Shown here: piece by piece, positions 9,352 through 18,709 of the stretch
Position numbering within the stretch: position 1 is the first letter of the stretch
Layout: each line of letters opens with the position of its first letter
Assembly: GCF_903944925.1 (NCBI RefSeq)
Contig: NZ_CAJATU010000155.1
Span: 124,001 to 188,000 of the forward strand
DNA: 64,000 nucleotides
Reading direction: 5' to 3'
Source: an uncultured Rhodopila sp.
GTDB lineage: Bacteria; Pseudomonadota; Alphaproteobacteria; Acetobacterales; Acetobacteraceae
Position numbers and translations under genes: made by a program
Notes under the pieces: generated by a model
Database searches by the model: none
The model's input: the letters and a program-made list of their open reading frames with translations, nothing else
What the model was told of the DNA's origin: nothing

Positions 9352-9960
9352 TCAAGCCATCCCGTCGGCCACCTGGGTCCCTGGATCGATCCAGCCGATA
9401 TGCCCGTCCGCGCGGCGGTAAACCACGTTCAGCACCCCGCTCGCGCTGTTGCGGAACATCAGCACCGCCTGGTCCGCCAGGTCCATCCGCATCACCGCTT
9501 CGCCAACGGACAGGACGGCGATTTCCGTATAGGTCTCCGCCACCACCGTGGCATAGGCATCATCAAGCGTCCGGCCGTCCGCCTGAGGCGCGTCGGACCC
9601 GCCCTCTTCCTCCTTCAGGATATACTGCCGGGCAGCTTCAGGCCGCGCGCGGTGTGCCAGGTCCCGGTGATGGTCGTTGACCCGCCGCCTGTAGCGTCGC
9701 AGCCGCTTGGCGATATGTTCCGCCGCGTCGTCGAACGCCGCGTTGGCATCCGCCGCTTCGCCTTCCCCGCGCAGGCTTAAGCCCCGGCCGGCATGCACGT
9801 TGATATCGCAGGTAAAGAAGCTGCGCGCCCGGCTGAACGTCACATGCGCTTCCAGGGCATGGTCAAAATATTTGTTCGCGATTGTTTCCAATTGGGTCGA
9901 CACTCGAGTCTGCAATGCGTCCGACAGATCGACCTGCTTGCCGGAGACTGTGATTTGCAT
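9352..9960 (-). CDS. hpf: Ribosome hibernation-promoting factor, long form
   Basis: 'MQITVSGKQVDLSDALQTRVSTQLETIANKYF' and C-terminal dimerization-like 'MRMDLADQAVLMFRNSASGVLNVVYRRADGHIGWIDP'. Confidence 0.9.
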   Translation of the reverse strand: MQITVSGKQVDLSDALQTRVSTQLETIANKYFDHALEAHVTFSRARSFFTCDINVHAGRGLSLRGEGEAADANAAFDDAAEHIAKRLRRYRRRVNDHHRDLAHRARPEAARQYILKEEEGGSDAPQADGRTLDDAYATVVAETYTEIAVLSVGEAVMRMDLADQAVLMFRNSASGVLNVVYRRADGHIGWIDPGTQVADGMA

Positions 9961-10129
9961 GGTACTCTCCCAACCGGTTGAAACAACCGTCCGGGGCATG
10001 TTCCTTGGCGACCCCGTCCGGCCAGCGCCACGCGTGAGTGCCTGACGCCAAATCGTATTTGGGCATGGTCCACCCTGTGGAGTCCACTAGGTATAATTAC
10101 GGAGTCCAAAACGGCTTTCACCGGAATCG

Positions 10130-11632
10130 TCAGGCCGGGACGGTTTTTTCCCGCCGCCGCTGCACCGAGTTCGGGATGTGCAGCGCCTCCCGGTATTTTG
10201 CGACCGTCCGCCGGGCGATATCGACGCCCTCCCGCCGCAGGACCGCGACGATCGCATCGTCCGAAAGCACATCAGTGACCGGTTCCAGGTCGATCAGGCC
10301 GCGAATCCGGTGGCGGACCGCCTCCGCACTGTGTGAATCGCCGCCATCGGTGCCGTGGATTGCCGTCGTGAAGAAGTACTTCAGCTCGAACGTACCGCGC
10401 GGCGTCGCGATGTACTTGTTGGCCGTCACCCGGCTGACCGTGCTCTCATGCAATTCCACCGCCTCGGCTATGTCCCGCAGGATCAGCGGCCGCAAATGGG
10501 CCACCCCGAGCCGCAAAAACGCCTCCTGCTGGCGGACGATCTCAGCCGCGACCTTCAAAATGGTCTGCGCCCGCTGCTGCAACGACCGGACCAGCCAGTT
10601 GGCGTTGGCAAGGCGCTCCGTCAGGAACACCTTTTCCTCCTTCTTCGCCCGCGGCGCCACTTTGGCGTAGAAGCGTTCATTCACCAGCACCCGGGGCATC
10701 GTCTCCGGGTTCAGTTCAATCAGCCAGTCCCCGTCCGGCGTCTGCCGCATCAGCAGGTCGGGCACCACGAGTTGCGGCGGCGTAATGTCGAAGGTAGCCC
10801 CGGGCTTCGGATCGAGCGCCCGGATTTCCGCGATCATGTCCGTCAGGTCTTCGGCATCGACCTCGCACAGTGCCATCAGCTTGCGGTTTTCCCGCTTCGC
10901 CAGCAGATCGAGGTTCTCCAGGAGCATCTGCATCGCCGGATCCAGCCGGTCCAGCTCCGCCAGTTGCGCCGCCAGGCACTCCTTCAGATTGAGCGCGAAC
11001 AGGCCGACAGGGTCGAACCGCATCATCCTGGCACGAACCGCCTCGACTCTTTCCAGCGGCAAGCCCATGGCCTTGGCGATTGCCGCCGGATCAGCGGTCA
11101 GGCGGCCGGCGGGACACAGCAACGCGATCAGATGCGCGCCCACAATGCGGTCCACCGGATTGTCGAAATTCAGCCGCAACTGCTCGCCGAGATGGTCCCG
11201 TAGCGAGCGCTCATCCCCCGCGAAATCATCGATCCCGCGTTCCTCGCCGTCGAAGCTGTGGCTGCCGCCGCCGCCATCCATGCGGCCGCCAAGCGACGCC
11301 CCGTCGCTGACCCCACCCGAATCATAGGTGTTGGAATTGTCGATATCGAGCGGCGCCGCGGACTCCGCCGGCAAAGTTTCCGCCCCTGCCGCGTCCGCCG
11401 AATCGCCCGCCGCGGCCACACGCGGCTCGATCTGGTCCACCGCGGCGCGTTCACCGATGGGCGCATCCGAGACGTCGTCGCGTTCCAGGAGCGGGTTCCG
11501 CTCCATCTCCTCCTCGACGAAAGCGTTGACCTCGATGTTGGAAAACTGCAGCAGCTTGATGGCCTGACGCAGTTGCGGCGTCATGACCAGCGTTTGGCTT
11601 TGCCGAAGATCGAGACGGGGGGCCATCGCCAT
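10130..11632 (-). CDS. rpoN: RNA polymerase sigma-54 factor
   Basis: N-terminal 'RLDLRQSQTLVMTPQLRQAIKLLQFSNIEV' and RpoN box 'ARRTVAKYREALHIPNSVQRRR'. Confidence 0.97.
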   Translation of the reverse strand: MAMAPRLDLRQSQTLVMTPQLRQAIKLLQFSNIEVNAFVEEEMERNPLLERDDVSDAPIGERAAVDQIEPRVAAAGDSADAAGAETLPAESAAPLDIDNSNTYDSGGVSDGASLGGRMDGGGGSHSFDGEERGIDDFAGDERSLRDHLGEQLRLNFDNPVDRIVGAHLIALLCPAGRLTADPAAIAKAMGLPLERVEAVRARMMRFDPVGLFALNLKECLAAQLAELDRLDPAMQMLLENLDLLAKRENRKLMALCEVDAEDLTDMIAEIRALDPKPGATFDITPPQLVVPDLLMRQTPDGDWLIELNPETMPRVLVNERFYAKVAPRAKKEEKVFLTERLANANWLVRSLQQRAQTILKVAAEIVRQQEAFLRLGVAHLRPLILRDIAEAVELHESTVSRVTANKYIATPRGTFELKYFFTTAIHGTDGGDSHSAEAVRHRIRGLIDLEPVTDVLSDDAIVAVLRREGVDIARRTVAKYREALHIPNSVQRRREKTVPA

Positions 11633-11743
11633 GATCAGGCGATTATCTAGCCATTCCCGGCGGGGTCAATGGCTTTCGTGAATCCGAGATGCAAAAACCG
11701 TGCTAAGCAATCGCCCCGCACGCAGATCAGGGTTGACCGAATC

Positions 11744-12520
11744 CTAGAGGCTGAATTTTTCGCCCAGATAAACCCGCCTCACATCTTCGTGGGCCACCAC
11801 TTCACTCGGCAAACCCTCCATCAGAACCTGCCCGTCATGCATGATGTAGGCGCGGTCGATGATGTCCAACGTCTCGCGCACGTTGTGGTCGGTTATCAGC
11901 ACGCCGATGTCGCGATCCTTCAGATGCTTCACCAGGTCGCGGATTTCGCCCACCGCGATCGGGTCGATGCCCGCCAGCGGTTCATCCAGCAGGATGTACG
12001 AAGGCTGCGTGGCTAAAGCGCGGGCAATTTCCACACGCCGCCGTTCCCCGCCCGACAGCGCCAGGGCCGGCGTGCGGCGCAGATGGCTGATGCCGAACTC
12101 CGCCAGCAACTCATCCAGCATGCGGTCGCGTGTGCCGGAGTCCGGCTCGATCACCTCCAGCGCGGCCATCACGTTCTGCTCGACGTTCAACCCGCGGAAC
12201 ACGCTGGCTTCCTGCGGCAGGTAGCCGATGCCCAGGCGGGCGCGGCGATACATCGGCAGGCGGGTGATGTCGGCATTATCCAGGCTGATCGCGCCGGTGT
12301 CCGGCTTCACCAGTCCGACGATCATGTAGAACGTCGTTGTCTTGCCGGCGCCGTTCGGGCCGAGCAAGCCGACAGCCTCACCCCGCCGCAGCGTCACCGT
12401 CACGTTGCGCACGACAGGCCGACCTTTGTAGGTCTTGCCGACGGCGCGGGCGGTCAGGCCGGCGCCCCCGTGCAGCACCTTCAGCTCTCGCTCAGGGCGT
12501 GCTTCGCGCACCACGTTCAT
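11744..12520 (-). CDS. lptB: LPS export ABC transporter ATP-binding protein
   Basis: Walker A 'LLGPNGAGKTTTFYMIVGL', signature 'LSGGERRRVEIARAL', 'LLDEPLAGIDPIAV'. Confidence 0.96.
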   Translation of the reverse strand: MNVVREARPERELKVLHGGAGLTARAVGKTYKGRPVVRNVTVTLRRGEAVGLLGPNGAGKTTTFYMIVGLVKPDTGAISLDNADITRLPMYRRARLGIGYLPQEASVFRGLNVEQNVMAALEVIEPDSGTRDRMLDELLAEFGISHLRRTPALALSGGERRRVEIARALATQPSYILLDEPLAGIDPIAVGEIRDLVKHLKDRDIGVLITDHNVRETLDIIDRAYIMHDGQVLMEGLPSEVVAHEDVRRVYLGEKFSL

Positions 12521-13515
12521 GGCCTGGTCTTCGCCGGAGCTGGCGTCCCCGGCTTGCCCGCGGCTGCGGAAGCGGCGGAATCATTGCCGATGGACTTGTT
12601 GGTTTCGTCGTTCGGAACCACCAACCCATGCACCCGGCCGGAATTGGCGGCGACCAATGTTGCGATGCCGGTCTTCATGTTCACGTCCGCCTCGGCTCCG
12701 TTCAACTGATTCTGGCCGCGCGTAATCTGAACGTTTCCGGCGAGTCGCGCCATACCCGTATCGGGGACGTAAACGCCGCGGTCCCCGGTGACCGTGTCGG
12801 TGGGCGTGCGAACCGAGACATGGCCGAACGCCTCCACCCGCTGCAGCTTGCCGGACGCGGCAAGCGGGTCGTCCGACGGCTTCGCGGCGTCCACCGGCTT
12901 AGCTGCTATCGGGGTCGCCTTGGCATCCGGGGGAGGATTCTCGGTGGTGTAGGCCACCAGTGTATCGGCTGCGACGCGCTTGGCGTCGTTGGTAACAACC
13001 ACGGCATCGCCGCGTGCCACGGCCATGTGCTTCTGCGGCCAGTATTCGAGATCGTCCCGAGCGGTGATCACGTCGTTCGGCGTGGTCAGCTTCAGGTCCC
13101 GCCCGGTCATCACCAGCACCGCCTGATCAAGATCGTAGGTCGCCTTGTCGCCTTGCGCCTGGTCGGTTTGGGTGAAGATATGAACGTTGCCCTCGGCCTG
13201 CAGGCGATACACCTCGTTCCCTTCGGTCGAAGTATCCGCAGCCAGTCCACTGGCCGGCACCGGTGCCGGCGCCGCCCCGTTCTCGCCCTTCTTCCGATAC
13301 CACGCGGTCAGCCGATCGGCGGTGACCGTGACATTGTTGCGGATGGCGCGGGCGTCGCCGCGCGCGATGACCTCGCGCTCGGCCTGCCGCCACTCGATCC
13401 CATCCCGCGACGTGATGTCGATTGGCCCGCCATGCGACAGGTCGAGCTGCTGGGCCCGGACCGGGGTAGCCAGGCAGAGCAGGATCGCGGCCGCCAAAGT
13501 CAGTCGTCGCATCAT
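12517..13515 (-). CDS. lptA: LptA/OstA family protein
   Basis: Signal peptide and repeated OstA-like segments ('ITSRDGIEWRQAEREVIARGDARAIRNNVTVTADRLTAWY'); overlaps lptB. Confidence 0.85.
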   Translation of the reverse strand: MMRRLTLAAAILLCLATPVRAQQLDLSHGGPIDITSRDGIEWRQAEREVIARGDARAIRNNVTVTADRLTAWYRKKGENGAAPAPVPASGLAADTSTEGNEVYRLQAEGNVHIFTQTDQAQGDKATYDLDQAVLVMTGRDLKLTTPNDVITARDDLEYWPQKHMAVARGDAVVVTNDAKRVAADTLVAYTTENPPPDAKATPIAAKPVDAAKPSDDPLAASGKLQRVEAFGHVSVRTPTDTVTGDRGVYVPDTGMARLAGNVQITRGQNQLNGAEADVNMKTGIATLVAANSGRVHGLVVPNDETNKSIGNDSAASAAAGKPGTPAPAKTRP

Positions 13516-14189
13516 TGTGCCGCGTTCAGGACGACGTGCGCCGGCCCTGGAAAATCGATCGCGCTACCCTTGTCCATGACAGTAAAGCCCTGCGCGTCCA
13601 GCGTGCCAAACGGGCCTTCGACATGCGTCGGCTCCGACCCGGCGGCGGCGCCGGCCTTGACGTCGATCGAGGCACTGGCGGTATGCAGGGTTGTTCCGTC
13701 GTCACGATACAGCGTCACGTCGTTCACCAGGTCGAGCTGATTGAGATGCTGCAAGTACGTCCCGTTCTTGGCTGAGATCATCAGCCAGGTTCCATTCTCG
13801 AGTGTTATGTCGCCCTTCGGCATGGTCAGCGCCACCCGCTCCGGATCGACCTGACGGGCGGTGGCCGCGGTGACCGTGTAGGGACGGCCCTTCTCATCCA
13901 GGCCGTTGTAGCGGGCGTTGATCAGCTTGCCCGAATCCAGTTCGCCGGAAACCCCCGCGATCGAGAGACGCGCTTTGTTGGTAGCGCGATCGATCTCCGG
14001 CCACACCGCGATCATGGCCAACAGAATCAACGCCGCGATGGGCAATACCCACTTGGTCACATTGATCAGCAACCGCCGGCGGGCGATCCGTCCCGGCGTC
14101 GGCGGCGTCCGAGTGCGCGACCCCTTGCCGATAAGGTAGCCGCCGGTATGCCGCTCGGGTGGGGCCGCGAGGCCCTGTCGGCCGCTCAT
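13512..14189 (-). CDS. lptC: LPS export ABC transporter periplasmic protein LptC
   Basis: Single N-terminal TM and LptC-like fold sequence; position between kdsD and lptA. Confidence 0.82.
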   Translation of the reverse strand: MSGRQGLAAPPERHTGGYLIGKGSRTRTPPTPGRIARRRLLINVTKWVLPIAALILLAMIAVWPEIDRATNKARLSIAGVSGELDSGKLINARYNGLDEKGRPYTVTAATARQVDPERVALTMPKGDITLENGTWLMISAKNGTYLQHLNQLDLVNDVTLYRDDGTTLHTASASIDVKAGAAAGSEPTHVEGPFGTLDAQGFTVMDKGSAIDFPGPAHVVLNAAQ

Positions 14190-15241
14190 GCCAGCCCCGC
14201 GCGCAGCAGGTCATGCACATGCAGGATGCCAAGCGGGCGTCCCGCCTGGTCCACCACAAACAGCGTCGTAACCGGCCGCTTATGCGCGTTCATCGCGTGC
14301 AGCGCCTCGACCGCCAGTGCTTCGGGGCCGATGGTGCGCGGCGACGCGGTCATGATGTCGCCCGCGCGGCGAGACAGCAGGTCCGGTCCCATGGCGCGGC
14401 GCAGATCGCCGTCGGTGACGATGCCGATGAGCGCGCCGGTGTCGCTGACGATGCCAAGGCAGCCGAAGCGCTTCTCCGTCATCCGCAGCAGGGCCGTGTC
14501 CATCGGCATGTCAGGCGATCCGAGCGGCACATCGTCGCCGGTATGCATCACTTCCCGCACCCGGCGCAGGCGCGCGCCCAACTTGCCGCCGGGGTGTATC
14601 TGACGGAAATCAGCAGCGGTAAAGCCGCGGCGGGTCAGCAGCGCGACCGCGATCGCATCGCCCAGGGCCAATTGCATGGTGGTGGATGTGGTGGGGGCGA
14701 GGCCCATTGGACAGGCCTCGGCCGCTTTCGGCAGGATTAATGCTACGTCGGAAGCCTGCGCCAGCGTCGAGTCGACCCGTCCCGTAATCGAAACCAGCGG
14801 CAGCGCGAACCGGCGGGTATGCGCCACCAGATCGGCCAGCTCTGCCGTTTCGCCGGAATTGGACAGCGCCAGCACCGCATCGCCCGCGACGATCATTCCG
14901 AGATCGCCGTGCGAGGCTTCCGCGGGATGGACGAATAGGGCCGGCGTTCCGGTGGAGGCCATCGTGGCGGCAATTTTGCGGCCTACATGGCCGGATTTGC
15001 CCATCCCGGAAACCACCACGCGGCCGCTTGCCGAGGACAGGCTGTCTATCGCCTGGCTGAACCGCTCCCCCAGGCTGGCCGCCAGCGACAGCAAACCGGC
15101 CGCTTCGGTGTTCAGCACGTCCCGCGCCACCTGCAAATCGGAGGTGGCGAGTTGGGGCAGAGAGAGGGGATTCGTCAAAGTTGCTGCGTCTTCCGTGCTG
15201 CCGATGGCGTTTCTATGGGCCGCTGGGCCGGCCGGGGTCAA
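14186..15241 (-). CDS. kdsD: KpsF/GutQ family arabinose-5-phosphate isomerase
   Basis: SIS domain 'GRVVVSGMGKSGHVGRKIAATMASTGTPALFVHPAEASHGDLGMI' plus CBS pair. Confidence 0.95.
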   Translation of the reverse strand: MTPAGPAAHRNAIGSTEDAATLTNPLSLPQLATSDLQVARDVLNTEAAGLLSLAASLGERFSQAIDSLSSASGRVVVSGMGKSGHVGRKIAATMASTGTPALFVHPAEASHGDLGMIVAGDAVLALSNSGETAELADLVAHTRRFALPLVSITGRVDSTLAQASDVALILPKAAEACPMGLAPTTSTTMQLALGDAIAVALLTRRGFTAADFRQIHPGGKLGARLRRVREVMHTGDDVPLGSPDMPMDTALLRMTEKRFGCLGIVSDTGALIGIVTDGDLRRAMGPDLLSRRAGDIMTASPRTIGPEALAVEALHAMNAHKRPVTTLFVVDQAGRPLGILHVHDLLRAGLA

Positions 15242-15320
15242 CGGCTCGACATTATCGAACAGTTACAGCGAGGATTATTCGAGGTCATATTGGCGATATC
15301 AGGGCAAGACTTTGCCAAAA

Positions 15321-15974
15321 CTAATGCGCGAACAGGTCCGGCTGTTCGTAACCCAGCAAATCCAATCGTCCCCGTGCCGGCAGAAAGGCAAAGCACGCCT
15401 CCGCCAGGGCAAGCCGATCTTCACGGATCAGCAGGGATTCGAGCTTAGCCCAGAGGGCGTGCAGATACATTACATCCGAAGCGGCGTAGGCGAGCTGTTC
15501 CGAGGTCAGCTCCACCGCGCCCCAGTCGGAGCTTTGCTGCTGCTTCGACAGTTCGACGCCCAGCAGTTCCTTGCAGAGGTCCTTCAGGCCGTGGCGATCG
15601 GTGAAGGTGCGGACAAGCTTGGCGGCGATCTTGGTGCATTTCACCGGGCTGACGGTGATGTTCAGATAATGTTGCAGAACGGCTACATCGAAGCGAGCAA
15701 AATGCATCAGCTTCACAACGGCCGGGTCGCTCATCATCCGCTTGAGGTTCGGGCATTCGAAGCCGCGTCCGCCGCGCTGCGGTGGAATCAATTGCACCAT
15801 GTGAGCGTGGCCATCGCCGCCCGAGAGCTGGACCAGGCACAGCCGGTCGCGATGCGGATTGAGACCCATCGTCTCGGTATCCACCGCGACGACCGGGCCG
15901 AGCGACAGGCCTTCCGGAAGGTCGTCCCGGTGCAGGTGGATGGTGCCGTTCGGCATGAACTGCGTAATGCTCAT
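15321..15974 (-). CDS. rnd: Ribonuclease D / 3'-5' exonuclease domain protein
   Basis: 'VVAVDTETMGLNPHRDRLCLVQLSGGDG', 'HFARFDVAVLQHYL', 'LAYAASDVMYLHAL'. Confidence 0.9.
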   Translation of the reverse strand: MSITQFMPNGTIHLHRDDLPEGLSLGPVVAVDTETMGLNPHRDRLCLVQLSGGDGHAHMVQLIPPQRGGRGFECPNLKRMMSDPAVVKLMHFARFDVAVLQHYLNITVSPVKCTKIAAKLVRTFTDRHGLKDLCKELLGVELSKQQQSSDWGAVELTSEQLAYAASDVMYLHALWAKLESLLIREDRLALAEACFAFLPARGRLDLLGYEQPDLFAH

Positions 15975-15984
15975 TCTATGTGAT

Positions 15985-16071
15985 TGGTGCCCAGGAGAAG
16001 ACTCGAACTTCCACGACCTTGCGGCCACAGGTACCTGAAACCTGCGCGTCTACCAATTCCGCCACCTGGGC
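15985..16071 (-). tRNA. tRNA-Leu (anticodon CAG)
   Basis: Reverse complement GCCCAGGTGGCGGAATTGGTAGACGCGCAGGTTTCAGGTACCTG...GAAGTTCGAGTCTTCTCCTGGGCACCA; class II variable arm; CAG in a 7-nt anticodon loop; encoded CCA. Confidence 0.95.
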
Positions 16072-16244
16072 AACCGTTCGTCCGCACGCGGACTGCGGTA
16101 GGGCGGGCGATGTAGCCCCCGGCCGCGGCGGCGTCAACGGCTTGTGTGACGTTTGGAGCGGATTCTTCCAGCAGTATCGATGCCGGGTTGAGGAGGCGGC
16201 GTTGGCAGCGTATCAGTCCGCGTGCTCAAGGGAGGCTCTGCACA

Positions 16245-17207
16245 ATGGCGACGCGGCGCGTGGCGGCGGTTTTCGGCGGCTCGGGATTTGTCGGCCGCTA
16301 TGTGGTCAAGCGGCTGGCCCGGGAGGGCTACATCGTACGGGTGGCGGTGCGCGACCCGGAGGCGGCCTTGTTCCTCAAGCCGATGGGCGCCGTCGGCCAG
16401 ATCGTGCCGCTGTTCGCCTCGGTCACCAACGAGGGCACGGTGCGCCGTGCGGTGGACGGTGCCGACATTGTCGTCAACGCGGTTGGCATTCTGGCGGAGA
16501 GCGGTTCGGCGACGTTCCAGGCGATCCACACCGAGGGTGCCGGACGCATCGCCCGCATCGCCGCGGCGGGTGGTGCCGGCCGCTTCGTGCAGATCTCCGC
16601 CATCGGCGCCGATACCGGCAGCCCAAGCGCGTATGGTGTCTCGAAAGGGGCGGCCGAGCAGGCGGTGCTGGCAGCGTTCCCCTCCGCGGTGATCCTGCGG
16701 CCGTCGCTGGTGTTCGGGGAGGAGGACAAGTTTTTCAACCGCTTCGGCGAGATCGCGCGGCTATCGCCGATCATGCCGGTGATCTGCGGCGAGACGCGGA
16801 TGCAGCCGGTCTATGTGTGCGATGTCGCCGATGCGGTGATGGCCGCGCTGAAGTCGCAAGCGGCCTCCGGCAAGACCTATGAACTCGGCGGCCCGCGGGT
16901 TTGGACGTTCCGCGAGATTCTTGCCTATATCCTGAAGCAGACCAAACGGAACCGCAGGTTGGTGGATATTCCGATGGGGGTTGCCCGGTTCCAGGCGAAT
17001 ATCATGCAGTATGTGCCGGGCAAGCCGCTGACGCCGGATCAGTTGCTGATGCTGCAGCGGGACAATGTGGTGGCCGACGGGGCGCTCGGGCTGGGCGATC
17101 TGGGGATCACGCCGACTCCGGTGGAACTGATCGTGCCGGCCTATCTGAGCCGGTTCCAGCCGGGCGGCGGCAAGCGCCCGATGGCGCCGTCCCCGCTGGA
17201 GGGGTAA
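16245..17207 (+). CDS. Complex I NDUFA9-subunit-like NAD(P)-binding protein
   Basis: 'VAAVFGGSGFVGRYVVKRLAREGYIVRVAVRDPEAALFLKPMGAVGQI', 'RPSLVFGEEDKFFNRFGEIARLSPIMPVI'. Confidence 0.9.
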   Translation: MATRRVAAVFGGSGFVGRYVVKRLAREGYIVRVAVRDPEAALFLKPMGAVGQIVPLFASVTNEGTVRRAVDGADIVVNAVGILAESGSATFQAIHTEGAGRIARIAAAGGAGRFVQISAIGADTGSPSAYGVSKGAAEQAVLAAFPSAVILRPSLVFGEEDKFFNRFGEIARLSPIMPVICGETRMQPVYVCDVADAVMAALKSQAASGKTYELGGPRVWTFREILAYILKQTKRNRRLVDIPMGVARFQANIMQYVPGKPLTPDQLLMLQRDNVVADGALGLGDLGITPTPVELIVPAYLSRFQPGGGKRPMAPSPLEG

Positions 17208-17402
17208 TTACTCCGGCGGCATCGCCGGAATCACGTCCGTGGTGCCGAAGTCATCGCCGATAAACAGCAGCGGCGCGGTGTGAGTCCTGGCAAGACGCTC
17301 CCGCAGGGCGATGGTGACGGCTTCCGTCATGGTTTGTCAGGTCAACCGCGCGAGGCTGCGTGCCAAGCCGTCGGCTTCGGTTGTCTTGATGCTGAGTGCC
17401 AT
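17208..17402 (-). pseudogene. VapBC toxin-antitoxin remnant: VapB N-terminus joined to VapC C-terminus, with internal TGA
   Basis: One frame reads MALSIKTTEADGLARSLARLT*QTMTEAVTIALRERLARTHTAPLLFIGDDFGTTDVIPAMPPE*; first part VapB-like, end VapC-like ('LLFkGDDFxxTDI'). Confidence 0.75.
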
Positions 17403-17481
17403 GTTTGATGACCTTCTGGACCGATTGTCTAGAATAATCGCTTGCGGTCAGCTTTGCCATGGGGGTCGTAAATATTCCGGT

Positions 17482-18540
17482 TCACACCCCCGACGTGACC
17501 CGCTGCACGATCGCCCGCGCGTACTCCCCGGTGGAGGCTTTGCCTCCGAGATCGCCGGTGCGAACGTTGTCGCGGTTCAGCACGTCGTCGATCGCCTTGC
17601 GCAGATGGTGCGCCTGGTCCGTCAGCCCGACATGGTCAAGCATCAGTCCGGCGGCGAGCAGCAGCGCGGTCGGGTTGGCGATCCCGCGGCCGGCGATATC
17701 CGGAGCGGAGCCATGCACAGCCTCGAAGATCGCCGCCTTCTCGCCGATATTGGCGCCGGGCGCCGCGCCCAGGCCGCCGACGAGGCCGGCGATCTCGTCG
17801 GACAGGATGTCGCCGAACAGGTTGGTGGTGACGATCACGTCGAACTGCCAGGGGTTCAGCACGAGCTGCATGGCGCAGGCATCGACGATCCGCTCATCGC
17901 AGTCGATCCGGCCCTTGTACTCCTCGGCGATCTGCCGCCCGGCTTCCAGGAACACGCCGGTCAGCGCCTTCAGCACGTTGGCCTTGTGCACCAGCGTGAC
18001 CTTCTTGCGGCCGAGCTTGACCGCATGCTCGAAGGCATAGCGGACGATCCGGCGCGACCCGGCGCGGGTGTTGACGCCGGAGGAAATCCCCACCGCCTGT
18101 GGATCGTCGCCGATGGGGATGTAGTGCTCGAAGGCGACATACAGGCCCTCCAGGTTCTCGCGCACCAGGATCAGGTCGATGTCCTCGAAGCGTCCGCCGG
18201 GCACCAGGGTCTTCGCGGGGCGGAGGTTGGCGTAGAGCTGGAATTCCTCGCGCAGGCGGACGTTGATCGAGCGGAAGCCGCCGCCGACGGGGGTAGTCAG
18301 CGGCCCCTTCAGCGCCAGCCTGGTGCGGCGGATGCTGGCAAGGGTCGCCTCCGGCAGCGGGTCGCCGCCCGCCGCGATGCCGGCCATGCCGCCCTGCTGG
18401 AGGTCCCACCCGAACGGCGCGCCGAGGGCGGCGAGCACCAGCACGACGGCGTCAACGATCTCGGGCCCGATGCCGTCGCCGGGGATCAGCGTGGCGGGGA
18501 TCTTGTTGCTGCCGTGCGGCGGGGCGGATGCTGCGGTCAT
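17482..18540 (-). CDS. NAD(P)-dependent isocitrate/isopropylmalate-type dehydrogenase, likely isocitrate dehydrogenase
   Basis: 'IPATLIPGDGIGPEIVDAVV', 'LYANLRPAKTLVPGGRFEDIDLILVRENLEGLYVAFEH', 'VTTNLFGDILSDEIAGLVGGLGAAPGANIG'. Confidence 0.9.
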   Translation of the reverse strand: MTAASAPPHGSNKIPATLIPGDGIGPEIVDAVVLVLAALGAPFGWDLQQGGMAGIAAGGDPLPEATLASIRRTRLALKGPLTTPVGGGFRSINVRLREEFQLYANLRPAKTLVPGGRFEDIDLILVRENLEGLYVAFEHYIPIGDDPQAVGISSGVNTRAGSRRIVRYAFEHAVKLGRKKVTLVHKANVLKALTGVFLEAGRQIAEEYKGRIDCDERIVDACAMQLVLNPWQFDVIVTTNLFGDILSDEIAGLVGGLGAAPGANIGEKAAIFEAVHGSAPDIAGRGIANPTALLLAAGLMLDHVGLTDQAHHLRKAIDDVLNRDNVRTGDLGGKASTGEYARAIVQRVTSGV

Positions 18541-18709
18541 GGCTGGGGGACTTTCGGTAAGCAGTCGTGACGGAGTCCGGGGGAGACTGGGATGTCTATA
18601 CAGCCGATGGCTGGCGGGATGATAGACGCAAGAGCAGTGCCAGATGGCGGCGAGGCGATCGGCCGTGTTGGCGGCGCGCGTGGTCGTCGGGAGGATGACC
18701 TCCCGGCCG

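Noticed and set aside
10355-11203. 282-aa plus-strand ORF antisense to rpoN
   Set aside because: Composition-biased antisense ORF opposite clear sigma-54 sequence
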